From: Siniperca chuatsi
Lineage: Eukaryota > Chordata > Actinopteri > Centrarchiformes > Sinipercidae
DNA length: 64,000 bases
Assembly (NCBI RefSeq): GCF_020085105.1
Contig: NC_058045.1
Location: 8,508,333 to 8,572,332, forward strand
Direction of reading: 5' to 3'
Shown here: positions 31,256 through 57,400 of the stretch, piece by piece
Layout of the letters: every line of letters begins with the position of its first letter
Numbering within the stretch: position 1 is the stretch's first letter
Translations under genes and position numbers: made by a program
The notes under the pieces: generated by a model
What the model was told of the DNA's origin: nothing
What the model saw: only the letters and a program-made list of their open reading frames with translations
Database searches by the model: none

Positions 31256-32860
31256 GGTGCCTAAATGAAGTCCAGCTTGGGTGAGAACAGAGACGGAACA
31301 CTCTGCTCAGCTCAGGACAGTGTCATTGATCTTATCATTTCTTATCATTGTGTTAAACCACTCGGCTTATTTTCCAAGATCTCAGATTGTGCACCTGTCT
31401 GATAGAGAAAGCCCCACATGCAATATGGGAAATTAATCCGTAACAGGATTTGGAGGGATTAATCCCAATAAATCAAGTGCTATAATAATTAGAAAGTTGA
31501 GGGATATTAAGGAGGAATCAATTAGTCCTCAATATTCATTTTCAAATTATGAAGTATTTCTTCGTTTTGTTGTTTATACAGCTAATAGAAAAGGAAAAAA
31601 AGAGCATAGTACACAAATGGACTACACATTCAATAAACACATACCTGCTAATTAAGTCTAATTACAGCACAATTATCCAGTCATATGAAGTTGCTTTAAA
31701 TTCATAACATAAGCACTTGGCAAGGATCATTAAGCCATTTCCACTTTAATAAATAGTGAAATAAAAATACACTTAATCAATCAATATTTTAAACTACAGA
31801 AACACAAATAAACCATGAGGTCTTGGTTGTGGCCACTGATTCTGATGGGAATTCCATTTTTTCAAAATAAGCTAGAATCTTTAGAGTTTTTCATTATGTA
31901 TCAAATATATTCTTCTCAAACCCTTCTTACAGTACATGTGAAAACATCTCACACATTTTCCGCAAAAGTGTCAAACCCATGAAAGCCAATGTTGCCTTCA
32001 CAGATCAAATAGCAACACTCATGCTAAATATAGCAATGATGCTCTGTTTTTTTCTCACCTGCTAAATTGATACAGGCTGTGTTGTGTGGAACTGGTTAAA
32101 ACAATTAAATACAAAGATCTCAGAACATAAATGTGCAATGTGAATCATAATTGGCAGTTCAAAATGAAATGAACTAAGATGCTGGCTGGCAAAATTTGAA
32201 AAGCTTAATTACCATAAATTATATCAGGCTATTACAAAAATATATACATTACAATAATGTGAACAACAGATTAAGGCAACACAGTTTGTAATCTGAATAT
32301 TCCCATTTCACTGACAGTCTCCTATAGTTTCACAGATGCAAAAGATAAAAAAGACAATCTTTAGACATGGTGTACAATTCATACTGCAAAGATTCATGGT
32401 GATGTGTGACTGCCACCTATTGTTTAGACTGTGTAAATGCATCATCTTTGTATAATTTCTCACTACCCCTCTCTCATACACAGACAGACAGACAGACACA
32501 CACACACACACGCGCAAACCTAAAACAATGCATTCAATGTTCCAAATTCTGTGCGATAAAAATGTAAAATATAAGGTGTCAATGATTTAAATGAAAACAG
32601 CAAAATTCTGTCATGTGGCTTGTGGCTTAAAAAGCACAACATCTACTGTTTTCTGTATTCTTTGAGAGGAAGTATGAAACTAACTAGTAGCATAGTAGTA
32701 AACATCAACAGTTTATGTTATTGTTACCAATTATACATATTTTAAAATGTAGCATGCATCTCCTAACATGCCATGTCTCAAAACTTGAAAAAAAAAAAGA
32801 GTCAGCAATGGAGATCGTTCAATCTGAGTCTTTATGTTTGAACTCTGTCTTCCTCTCGCT
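31256..32860. other. parietopsin upstream region and nt5dc3 3' UTR/flank
   Basis: No coding exon was recognised. The nt5dc3 3' UTR must lie directly left of 32861 but its end is not clear. A small CAGA/CA microsatellite is at about 32480-32512. Confidence 0.55.
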
Positions 32861-39706
<6,846 letters not shown>

Positions 39707-39821
39707 GACTCTGTTCTTTGGGTGACAGCCCGTGTGTAGGTCGCGGTGAGATCCCAGACGATTGCATACAGCTGACGGGCTCCTCTGTGTATACCGAAAG
39801 AGTGCCTGGATGGTCGCTTTG

Positions 39822-39834
39822 TACGTCACTTCCG
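39822..39834 (-). promoter_or_regulatory. ETS/CRE composite in the nt5dc3 promoter
   Basis: On the minus strand this reads CGGAAGTGACGTA, an ETS core joined to a CRE/ATF core. It is typical of TATA-less housekeeping and mitochondrial-gene promoters and usually sits close to the start of transcription. It lies 116 bp upstream of the chosen nt5dc3 ATG. Confidence 0.6.
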
Positions 39835-40139
39835 CGTTTGGCAAGGTCCCAGCCAACCAGCGAATCAGAGGCTTGTGCGTCTGGAGTTCAGTCGCTTCCT
39901 ACTATCCACCAAACAACTGCAATTGGTTACCAGATACTGTACATGTATTAAATATGCACAACCTAGAAAAGAGCCCTTTATTATATAGAGCCTCTGTATA
40001 GGCCAGAAGGAGTTATTTTTCTTTATGATTAAAATCCTGGAGACTTAAAAAACGATACCCTCAGACACAGTGGCACTAATGGAAGCCAAAAATAGATCAA
40101 AAGTTAGGAATGAGAAAAATAAAAATAATCATGGTAAAT

Positions 40140-40900
40140 CAAAAGTTAGAATTTTTAGGGCACAGTTCTAATTGACTTAATATCTCATGATTTTGACTTT
40201 AAAGGCCCAAAGTTTGACTAAGTATCTCATTATTCTGACTTTGTACCTCACTTTTGCATTGACTATCTCAGAAGCTTGTCTTAGAAAGTCTACATTATAC
40301 CTTAGTATCTCATAAATAACCCAAAATCATGAGACACTAAGTCATAATAATCGGATAATTCATCAAAGGTTTGAGTTTTTAAAGCAAAATGATGACATTT
40401 TAAGTGGAGATTGTGACTGTCTCATAATTGTGACTTAGTAAATCAAACTTGTGACTTAGTATCTCATCATTTTGTTTTACCATCAGCATTTTAAATTTGT
40501 CTTGCTAAGTCAAAATTATGAGATGCTAAGTCATTCATTTAGGCTTTTTAGGACACACTTATGAGATGACTGGTTCTAACTGACTTCATTTTGACCAAAA
40601 GTACAAAGTTTGACTGAGTATCTCATTATTCTGGCTTAGTATCTCAACTTTGTCTTGCTAAGTCAAAATGTATGACAAACCTTTGACTATTTCATAAGGT
40701 TAATGCAGAAACTACATTATGACTAGTGTCTCATAACTAAGTCATAATAATGAGATAATCCATCAAAGTTGGACTTTTTAAGGCAAAACATTGACTTTGT
40801 AAGGCAAAATTATGCCAATTAACAAACATTATGACAATTAATGTCAAGATTTTGACTTACTGTCTCTTAATTGGGACTTAGTATTAAACGTTTGACTTCT
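40140..40900. repeat. Degenerate tandem duplication of a roughly 400-bp block
   Basis: Two blocks offset by about 397 bp share ordered landmarks: 'aaagtttgacta' or 'aaagtttgactg' then 'agtatctcattattctg' (near 40208 and 40605), later 'taagtcataataat', then 'catcaaag' with 'gactttttaa'-like text. Each block is itself built from short repeats around CTCATnATTnTGACTTAGTAT and its complement. No coding potential. Confidence 0.7.
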
Positions 40901-41162
40901 CATAATTTACCATAAGTATTTTTGCTTTGACATCCATAGCCTTTCCTCTACTTTTTTCTTTTTTTTTTTGGTGGAAATCGGCTTCCATATTTAAGGAATG
41001 GACTTCCTTTTGGAGAAATGTTATACTTTGTTAAAGGATTAAAACCCTTTTGTAGCAGCTGACATTGTGTTAAATCAAACTTCATACTGTCATGGGTGTA
41101 AGCACTGCTTTCAAAAGTGTTATCAAAGGACCAATGATGTTTTATATGTTCAGTGTATTTTA

Positions 41163-41165
<3 letters not shown>

Positions 41166-41239
<74 letters not shown>
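41166..41239. repeat. Compound (CT)n(CA)n microsatellite
   Basis: About 24 CT units to 41214 run directly into about 13 CA units. Confidence 0.97.
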
Positions 41240-41241
<2 letters not shown>

Positions 41242-41868
41242 CTCTATCTATCACCCCTTCACACTCATAACTTACTATAACTGCTGTTTGACACATGTAG
41301 CCTTATCCACTATACGCACATGACCGGGTACACACCCATCAGACAGGCTAAGAAAGCACATTTGTAAGATAATGTTACGCACTATTTATCCATCCATTAG
41401 TGATTCCAGTATGACGCTATCTCGGTTTTTCACAAACTGATCTGACTGTGTGTTTGGAAAAAAATAAATAAAAATTGCAATCGTCTCCATTTTCAACTCA
41501 CCAACTGAACAGGGCCACCTCGTGGACGAAGATCAGTAGTGTACAATGAATCTACACCTTTATAGGACAGGCAATACAGATAGTCTAAATACTATACCAT
41601 ATACACATACTATAGACTGTATATGATACATATGTAAACATTATATCTTTTAGACTAACATAGACTGAAGCAGACACAGATATAATGTTACAGTCAGTGA
41701 TAACAGAGCCACGAACTACATTTTCAGTGTCATCAAGCTTCATTGTGTCACTTAGCTGTGAAATTGCATAAGAAAATCAAAGTTTAACAGTGTAAAGTGT
41801 TCACAGAGATTTTTTTTCACATTGAGAGGTGAATGTTAGGAAGTGATGTGCTGATTATTCATTCTTGG

Positions 41869-41887
41869 CCAATGGTGGCTAGCCACG
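41869..41887 (+). promoter_or_regulatory. ER stress response element (ERSE), forward
   Basis: CCAAT, nine bases (GGTGGCTAG), then CCACG: an exact CCAAT-N9-CCACG match. In this element NF-Y binds CCAAT and ATF6 (or XBP1) binds CCACG during the unfolded protein response. It lies about 240 bp upstream of the hsp90b1 ATG. Confidence 0.9.
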
Positions 41888-41920
41888 ATTTTCGGGTATT
41901 GACTTATGTTGAAGAATCTG

Positions 41921-41925
41921 ATTGG
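41921..41925 (-). promoter_or_regulatory. CCAAT box (inverted), hsp90b1 promoter
   Basis: ATTGG in GATTGGACAG, an NF-Y type site between the two ERSEs. A second inverted one is at 41953-41957. Confidence 0.6.
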
Positions 41926-41969
41926 ACAGCATGTACCATAGACTCTGCTGTGATTGGTCGAAGTTTGTG

Positions 41970-41988
41970 CGTGGTGCGCAGCCATTGG
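41970..41988 (-). promoter_or_regulatory. ER stress response element (ERSE), inverted
   Basis: CGTGG, nine bases (TGCGCAGCC), then ATTGG: an exact ERSE on the minus strand. It lies about 140 bp upstream of the hsp90b1 ATG. A weak TATA-like TTTAATA follows at about 42003. Confidence 0.9.
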
Positions 41989-42129
41989 TCGGTTGTCACG
42001 GGTTTAATAGAGTGGGCTCTTTTGGTGGCAGTGGTAGCTTGTCAGTCTTTCAGTGCTGTGTGCGCGCTGATCCCGGCTTTTGTTTCAGGAGCTGAAAAAA
42101 ACACATCGTCATTCAAGCAGTATCTCAAA

Positions 42130-48674
<6,545 letters not shown>

Positions 48675-48890
48675 AGCACTGAACGGAAGAGCATGTAACA
48701 ATGGAGCTGGAAATAGATTTAAGTCTTGTTCTAGCGCCACCGTGGTCGACGTTATCCTGGGTGGGGTCCCTGGGTTGGGGTTTTTTAAGCCGAACATTGT
48801 TTGTTTTTGTTATTACATTCCTCATGACTGTAAATTTGTTAATATTTAACTGACCTGTTTATGGAAAGATGCGATCCTGTCACTTGATCG

Positions 48891-48896
48891 AATAAA
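48891..48896 (+). terminator. hsp90b1 poly(A) signal
   Basis: AATAAA 217 bp after the stop codon. It gives a short 3' UTR. Confidence 0.8.
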
Positions 48897-48919
48897 TGTT
48901 TCCTGGAAAAAGGACATAC

Positions 48920-51900
48920 TAGTGTCTGTCTGGTGTTTAAAATCACACAAATAACTGAAAGGAAGTTGCTTTGACAGTTGCTTTGTTTTGTGGATCTTAT
49001 GAGTTGACAGCAACTGTGGTGGTGTGTGAATAAGAAATGACAAGGGATAGAAACATAATGGAAAAGGATTTTAGCCAACTGAAGTTTGCACTTCTGCAAA
49101 TGCATGTCAGGTTTGTTGCCAGCCATTTGGCAGGTCTAAAGAACAGTATCAGCACTTTTGAGTTTGTAAACATGACCCTTAGTCAACCAAAAATCTCTTA
49201 TGAGGCCAAATCGTAATGTTCAGATTGCAAAATGAATTAATATGCCATGGGAAACAAACAAAATACTAAAGCTTAAACAGAGAAAAGAAGCAGTTTGAGC
49301 TTCTATCTGTTATATCATCTCAGTCTTTCAATACATACCTCTGAAAAATGGATTTGAGAAATTCCATTTCCTGCCCAACCTAAACATATTTTCCTGGATC
49401 ATCCAAGGTAACCTTGAATCAACACACCACTGAATTTCTAGTTTTTAAGAGTTTCATTGAAACATCAGGAATAGTCTGAAGCTTCCTCAAACTACAATAA
49501 ACGAATAATCAGAGACCTCTGTCACTCCAGTACATTACTCCATCCACTGTATATGACCCTAACAGAACACACTGAGCCTTGATGTCTCCTACTGTATATG
49601 TGGTTTATTACCCATGGTACCATGCTACTCTCCGGGACTACCTGCTTTACCACTGTTGTGCAGGTCTCTGCACCTTATGCTAACCTAGGAAAACAGAGCT
49701 GAAAACAGAGCTGTAAGTATGTAAGCTGCTTTTTAATCTTAAGGTGAGGGTTATTTGTCAGTAGTGATAAATGATTTGATACTGCATGACTTGAGGAATT
49801 AGAGAGAGGGAGACTTTTGAAAACAGAATATTTGAGGCATAGATCTTCATTCCTCAGAAGAAGCAGTTTATCCAGGTAAGAGACACTCACCTCACATATC
49901 TCTCAGTAGTACCGGCGATCTAACCAATCACTTACCGGGAGAGCAGAAACTGATCACAGAGCAGAAAGAAAGGTTGAGGCCTCAGAAAATCAAAAAATCA
50001 GCTTTTATAGTAGAAATACAAATCTCATTAATCAACAGAAAGTGATTATGTTTACCTACCAATGATTTTTCAATAAATACAACATCAAAATCAGGCATGA
50101 AATTAAATAATCATTTCATCTCAACTCATGACGTCCAAGCATATTTGTTGTCACCAAGTAATTGTCATGACTTCAGTGGAAACTGCATGGTTGACATTTT
50201 TATCAGCAGCGTCTGTGTGTGGTTTGGTAACAAATCTGATAAGAACAAATTGTATGGGCTTATCTCTCAATATATATCTGTTGTAGAAACTTGAAAGGCA
50301 TTCAGGAACCTCAGCAGGGCCCAGGTTTATTGTTGTTGACTTGTAAATATTATTTTACACATTTTATTAAAAAAAACAAAAAAAAAACAAGTGTGCCATA
50401 TAACCTACAGGCATCTTAAAATATACATGGAATCATGCATTCAACCCCAGTCATTTTTATCTTCTATGCTAGCATAATACTAAAAAAGAAACAAATTATT
50501 GTACAACCAAAAAAGTGAAATTTCTGCAAATATATGTATTTCACAGTACATGTTTTATGTAATACCACATACACCATGAGATAAGTGTTAACCCTCCCTG
50601 GCATCCTGAACAGTAACAATGTTGACCACTCCTCTCCATTGATCTAATGAATTGCTTGTTTCACACCATGACCTAATCTCAGCTCTCTAGTGTGCTCACA
50701 GCGTCTCTTATGGAACATCTAATGTTCCTTCCAGCAGTCTGAGAGTAGGCTGCAGGAAATGGATCAGGAAGGTGTTTCCATTGTTTAGTGGAGGATCTGG
50801 CTTAAACACCAGAACTGATATATGCAAAGAGGAAATATCATAATGTAATATGTTTTAACAATGCATTACAATACCATGTCCAGTAGGTGGCACAGTCACC
50901 CACATCTTGAAAAGATGACTGGCACTATGGGGTTTATTTATAAGAAGTTTAGTTTTCTGTTGAAACTGTTCAACTACATGATTCATTTGGGGGCTGTAGT
51001 TTGTGGAGCTGTTGAACTGTATTGCGTTTTACTGACAGGCATTTCTAATGTTTTGCCCACTCCTTTTAAATCAATGAGGGTAGGCTAAACAACAAAAACA
51101 CTTCTCTGTATAATGCAATACAGTACAGCTAAAACAGTTTTACAGAGTGCTATGTTTTCAGAGTAGTCATAATATTTAGCCATATGTCTTCACACTGTCA
51201 AAAAAAACCCCGGCAACATTATGACTGTAAAAGTGAGGAAAACACCTCTTTGTTTTAAAGCGGTACTGTAGTAAGAACCATACTACCTAACACACCTAAC
51301 ACAATTTAGTCCCGACAAAGAAGTGACAATCTGTTCCACATTTATCATTTGTTCAGATTATCACAATTTAAGTTCACTTCAGTACCTTTTAAGTTCAACA
51401 TATTTCACACATGTTAAATAGTGAGTGAGCACGTTTGACCCGCAATTTCTTATTTGGGCATAAAAATTATGTAATTGTGAATGACATTAGTTTCATAGGA
51501 ATGAAATGTGTCGCATGACAAAGCTTGTTATAAGCAGTTCAGTCTGATGTCTTAAGTACATTTGTACCATAAACAGGCTAAAAAAGGCACTTCACACCAT
51601 TAAAGAGGCTGGAGAGTTCTGGTGAGGAAGCATCCTTTGCCATCGTAAGTATCAGAAGCTGCATTTTATAGGTTTTATAGCAGATATTAACTGCTGAGAA
51701 AGTAAGGAAACACTCAGGATGAGGCGGTAGATGTGTGGGGAAGATACCCAGTCAGCACATTTCATTTGGATGTGTAAAATGTGGGCCGAGCTGTGGCCCA
51801 TATTTTGAGATGAATGAATTCCCACACCTGGTCTGAGTTTATTTATCCAAAGCTGAATCACAGAAATTAACAGAATCATACTGCTACCAAATATATGTGA

Positions 51901-54476
51901 GCTCCATTAACATTAATTGACATAAAATATATTTTAATAGCTACTCTTGCTGTTTAATTTACGTTGTAGCTTGACTTGACTCCACACTGATTGTCTTTAG
52001 CTGCAGATGGCAGCAAGGTACTGTAAATTCATGAGGATTATATGTTCAGTTCGTGTTTTAGAGAGGCGTTGATTCAACTTTGTCACTTTGGAAGCTGTAG
52101 TATTGTTGAATGGTATTGTGTTATACTCAGATGTCAAGGAGGGTGGGCTAAATATGAATAAACAAAAACTGAACATTATAACCTTCATAAATGTAGGGTT
52201 TCTCGCAGGACTGCTGTATTACATTGCATTCATTTTAGCTACCTAATAAACTGAGTGTATATTCTTATCTGTCATCAACATATCAGCCAATCTTCAAATA
52301 CAATAGACTGACTGCCTCCTGTCGTACTGTGTAAATACTAAGCCTTATTCAAAGTGTCAACAGAGGCCAATTCCTGCTTGTGTATACAGTAAACCACATA
52401 TGTAACTATTCATTTGAACCTTATTGCATTTTATAAATGACAATCCAAAGTCTTATTGCAACCTAAGGACGATTCAGATATTCTTTGCCTTTTGAAGTGT
52501 AATAATTTCACAGCTGCAAGCTCTGTTAAGCAGTAACAATCTCCAGGATCTACAGTTCAGGGAGCAGGGCTGATGCACAGTGCTTGTTCTCTACTAACAG
52601 CTGTCTTCTCACAGTAGATACCATGATGGGGTTGTACTGTAAACATTCAAATAAAATCCCTTTGGCGGACAGCTCTCAGTCTGTAGTCGTGAACAGTGAG
52701 TTTGAGAGCTAGCAGCTAAGCAGCAATAGTGTTGCATTACAGGTCACTCCACGGATGTGCTCCCATGTTCGCCTGAGTGAGAAAATGTTGTGCCTTCTTA
52801 ACAAAGAGTGACAGATATGGGCCACTGCAGGGGGAGGGGTCTCATGGCGGGGCCACAGAGGGCGGACAAACGTGGCAGATAATAGCTGTGCTCTTTTGGT
52901 AGATTTTTTTTTCCTCCCACGAGTGTTTCCCTGCTGGTAACCTGTAGAATTATTCCTTCATCTCTCTTTGAGCTCTGCTCTCTACATCAGATCCCAACAC
53001 AACATGATAATCCCTATAATATGGCACACACAAAGGAGGGCTGTTGCACATTTGGCAGTCTCAGGGTTTTTTAGGCTCACCTAATCTGCTCCAGTATTTC
53101 TTCTGAAGCTAAATGTTTGCCACGAACATGTGATTTTTATTTTATCTTTCCTTGTCCTTTTTATTTTGTTCAGTTTCTCCATGATTATTGTGTAAAGTTG
53201 AGTTGAGTAACCCGAGAAGTACAAAGTTAAAGCTGAGAGCACAGCTGGAGAGAGGTACCAGTTTTACAGGTTTAAGGGCACATGTGAATCCCAGAAATGA
53301 GGTTTTCATCTACTGTGAGAAAGTGTACAGGAAGTGCTTCTCAAAAAAAAAAGTGGTGTTTTACCCATAACTCATATTCACTGGTCAGTATTCTTCAAAC
53401 CCAAATGACTGCATCACTGTCACAGCTTTTCCATATAAAGGGCTCACCACAGATGACTAAATGAAGTGTGCTGACTATCACGTTTTAGTTTCAGGTCAAG
53501 AATATTTTGTCACAGCAGTTTTTTTTTTCAGATCCTGAATGTTTCTTTCTGTAATGAAGCTTTCTGGCAGCACGCAGTATCAGCCTGAAGTCACAATGTT
53601 CTGAAAGGTTCCATGACTTTAAAATATGCCTCAGATTTATTAATTTGTCTCCCTCTGGAACAAGAAATAAGGTCTGAAACTGCTGGCGCTATTAAAGGGA
53701 CAGTCCCTCTCTAATGAGCCTTTCTCTTATAGCTATTAATTAGTTTATACATGTAATAAATAATTGGAATTAAGCTGCAGTTACAGTATGAAGGCAAGAC
53801 TGTTATTCACTGTTCTTTCTGTACTTTATTTTACCTCTTTGATCCAATTGTAAATGAATTATATAATTTACTATTTATTGATCTATGATAGGAACTTTTT
53901 ATCTTTAGCAGGCTATTGTTGCTTGCTGTATTTATTAGATTTGTTATTTTATATTCCCATTCTTATCAGTATGTTTTTAATTCATTTTAAATGATCTTGT
54001 GAGAGACATGCTGTAGGTCTGTGCAAATAACCACAGATTTAAAAAAGAAAAAGCTATGGCCATAAAACAACACATTTTATACTTACTACTGGACAACAGA
54101 CGTAATATGGACATCCAACAGCTCATCTCATCTCTCTCTCGGTGAAAATCGATCCCTGACTGATAAATCAGAGGGTTTCTCTTTTCCATAATTTGTATTT
54201 TGCGACTGACTGCAGTCTCTGCGCCGCTGCTGCTCATACGCAATCCCTGGATAGGTGGTTGCCATGGATTCCTGGGTCACATGCGTGGGTTTCCTGTAGC
54301 CAGAAGCAGCGGAAGATGCTTGGAACAAAAATCCAGAGCCATTTTCATTCAAGAAAAAGAGAGGATCCGCTGTGGATAGGTAGCTGACTGGGTGGCCTAA
54401 TTTTGGCTTTTTTAAAATCTCAACTGTCAATTCGCAGCAAACCGGTTTTGTCCACATTCATAGACTGATAACAGGA
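48920..54476. other. Gene-poor intergenic region and prkar2b 5' flank
   Basis: No reading frame here resembles a known protein and no tRNA-like cloverleaf was noticed. The last few hundred bases before 54477 should hold the prkar2b promoter and 5' UTR. Confidence 0.55.
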
Positions 54477-57400
54477 ATGAGTATAGAAATTCCTGAAGGA
54501 CTGACGGAGCTGTTACAGAGCTTTACCGTGGAAGTGTTGAGGAATCAGCCCAGGGATTTGCTCGAGTTTGCATTACAGTACTTCACCCAGCTGAAGGAAA
54601 GTGAGACCAAAGAGGCCTCATTTGGCAATGACCAAAATTCGGCCCCAAGACCTGGAAAAGCGGTCAATTTCATTGACGAAGCCATGCAGATCGATTCGGA
54701 AAACGGAGAGGAGGAAGAGGACGACGATGACGAGGAATTCATAGGTAGGCTAATAGATGTACTATAAGTCGGGAAGATATGCGAAAGTGGATGACTATCA
54801 TTTATTTTGAATTATGAGCATTTCTCGCTGTGTGCACGGCTTCTGCTCGGCGGGAGAGAATAAGACACACACTGGGCGCAGTGATGCTCCAGCACTCGCC
54901 ACCTTGCATCTACCACGGCTCTGTCATTTGCCATATTTGCCATATATGGTCACGGAGGCTGAATGATGGTTAATGAACGTGTCTTGGTCTTAATCTATGC
55001 AGACACGTTTGTGTGATAAAGACGGCGTTAAGGCACAGCAGCTGCAGAAAAAAGGGAGTGTGTGTTTTTCAGTGGGACCCTGCATCTCTAGGTCATTTGA
55101 ATATTTTCAGTTTCAGGTGCAGGCCTGATGGGCCTACACTGATTATGTATAAAAAAAAATATGACAAAGCAGATAAAGGTAGAAAACTGAAGCTCTGCTA
55201 TGATGCAAGCAATGCAAAATCTGACTTTTACCGCCCTTGATTAATTTGTGCCTCCTAAACTGTGGTCATATTTAACACAATGGCTGGTGCAGTTTTGCCA
55301 TAAGGTGCAGCAAGTAGCATAGCAACCCAGAGCTCTGACACAGCATCCCAATGAGTGGTGGGGTCTGCAACGCTGGCTGCAATGGTTACATAAGGCATAA
55401 GGACAAGTACACTCTATTCAGCCATTAAACTAACTGTTGTAGTATTTTTGGGTGACGATTGTGCCCCATGAAACCTCCAGTGCCTTGTCTTAATGATATT
55501 CCATTGAGCCTCCTCGGACAACACTGGCTGTCAGGCTATTAATGGATGAGACCTCCTATCTAATGTATATTTCATACCCAGCTATTGTGTTGGAGCTTGG
55601 CACTTTTTGCTGTGTTTTACATATGAATTTTTTTTCTCATTTAAATTTGATTCAAAGAGGCAAATGCACTTCAAAGCAGCTGTCCTTATTCAGGTGTTAC
55701 TCAAATGAATATGGATCCTTAATGAGCACAGGGCTGGGTATCCTCCACTATTATAGATGTAGAAGCATCTACATCTATCATCTACCCTTTCCAGTAATAA
55801 TTCAGTTACTGTAAGAGAGATGTACTTGATGATGAAACTTAACATGTTAATCTATATATATTTTTTATCTTTTTGCAGCCCCGGTAATAAACAGATTCAT
55901 CAGAAGAGCATCAGGTGAGTTGTCATTTGCTGGCTGTTAAAGATGGCTGTTCTGTCAAGAGGAAAACTCTGGACAGTGTCAGTGCTGGAGACATATAAAA
56001 CTTTTTTGACACATGAATACATGAGGCTCTGTCAGATTTGCTCCAGTACAAGCGATACTGAAGTATTTTTCCATCTGGCTTTTCTCACTGTCTTCAGCTT
56101 ATTATAATAGTGTTGATTTATTAGAGTTTGTGAAACCGCTTTGTCCCAAGCCTGGCTAATAGTGTCAGTGAGTGACGTGGTTGGGGGGATCAGGACAAGT
56201 ACTAATTATATCCTCTTGCTCATGACAATAGTAAGTTTGTAGCTTCACAATAACAGCTGTATTAGGACTAATATCTGCACGTTTGCCCCCCCTCCCCAAA
56301 AGCACCACACTTACAAAGAAAAAGTTGAAAAGTTGTGTTTATTGAAAGATTTATTGCATGACATGCAGCTGAATCATCCCTGGGATTTGGCTTTTGTTAG
56401 ACTGGGATGAAACGTGTGCTGCTGGGCCACTTGAATATGAAGCTTTATTCTTCAGTGTTCAAATGTTGTAGTTTCCAAAGGTTCTGTCTTTTACAAATGG
56501 TTGGGCAGAAATATGAATTTCTGGATGAATTTGCTGTCTGGCAGTGAGTGTTCATTCATTTGTCGATCTCCGTCATGCAGTGTGTGCTGAAGCGTTCAAT
56601 CCTGATGAAGATGAGGAGGATAAAGAGCCATGGGTAAACTGTATTTCATACCACAAAGATCTTGTCTTAATATTGAAGTTGATTTTTCCAAACAGTTTGA
56701 ATCGTAGCTCTGAATCAAACAGTCAACATTATAGAGTCTTCTGTATGTACTTTAATGTGTAGCCCATCATAGGGTCATATCATAAGACTGTGCTTCAATT
56801 TGCAGGTCACCCACCCGAAAACCGATGAGCAGAGACAGAGACTACAGGAAGCATGTAGGGACATTCTTCTGTTCAAGAATTTGGATCCAGTGAGTGGATT
56901 ATTCCATAAGCACTCTGTACTCCTCTGGTTTGTGCTCTGCCATCTCTTAAATTACACAAAGGAGAACATGGCCTGAGGCCAGCAGCTTTCTGCCACAGCT
57001 CAGTGCACTCTGCAAGATTTTTAAATATGGTTATTCTGAAGTAGCTGAAACAGCACGCTAAGTGGATTCTGCATGATTGTTTCAACACGTGAAATTCAAA
57101 TATTTGACTGATATTTCACACCATCACAGGAAGAGATGTCTCAGGTGCTGGATGCCATGTTTGAGAAGTTCTGGACCGAAGGAGAGCACATCATTGATCA
57201 AGACGATGATGGGGACAACTTCTATGTTATTGAAAGGTGCTCTTTCGTGTCACTTTCACAACATTAGTTACTCATATTTTAATCAGATCATTGATTATTT
57301 ATTTATTTATATATATATATATATACTTTAAAATGAATGTACTCCTAAAATAACCTGCTGACTTAAGAATTCAGGAGACACCAGTATGGCTGCCATGTGT

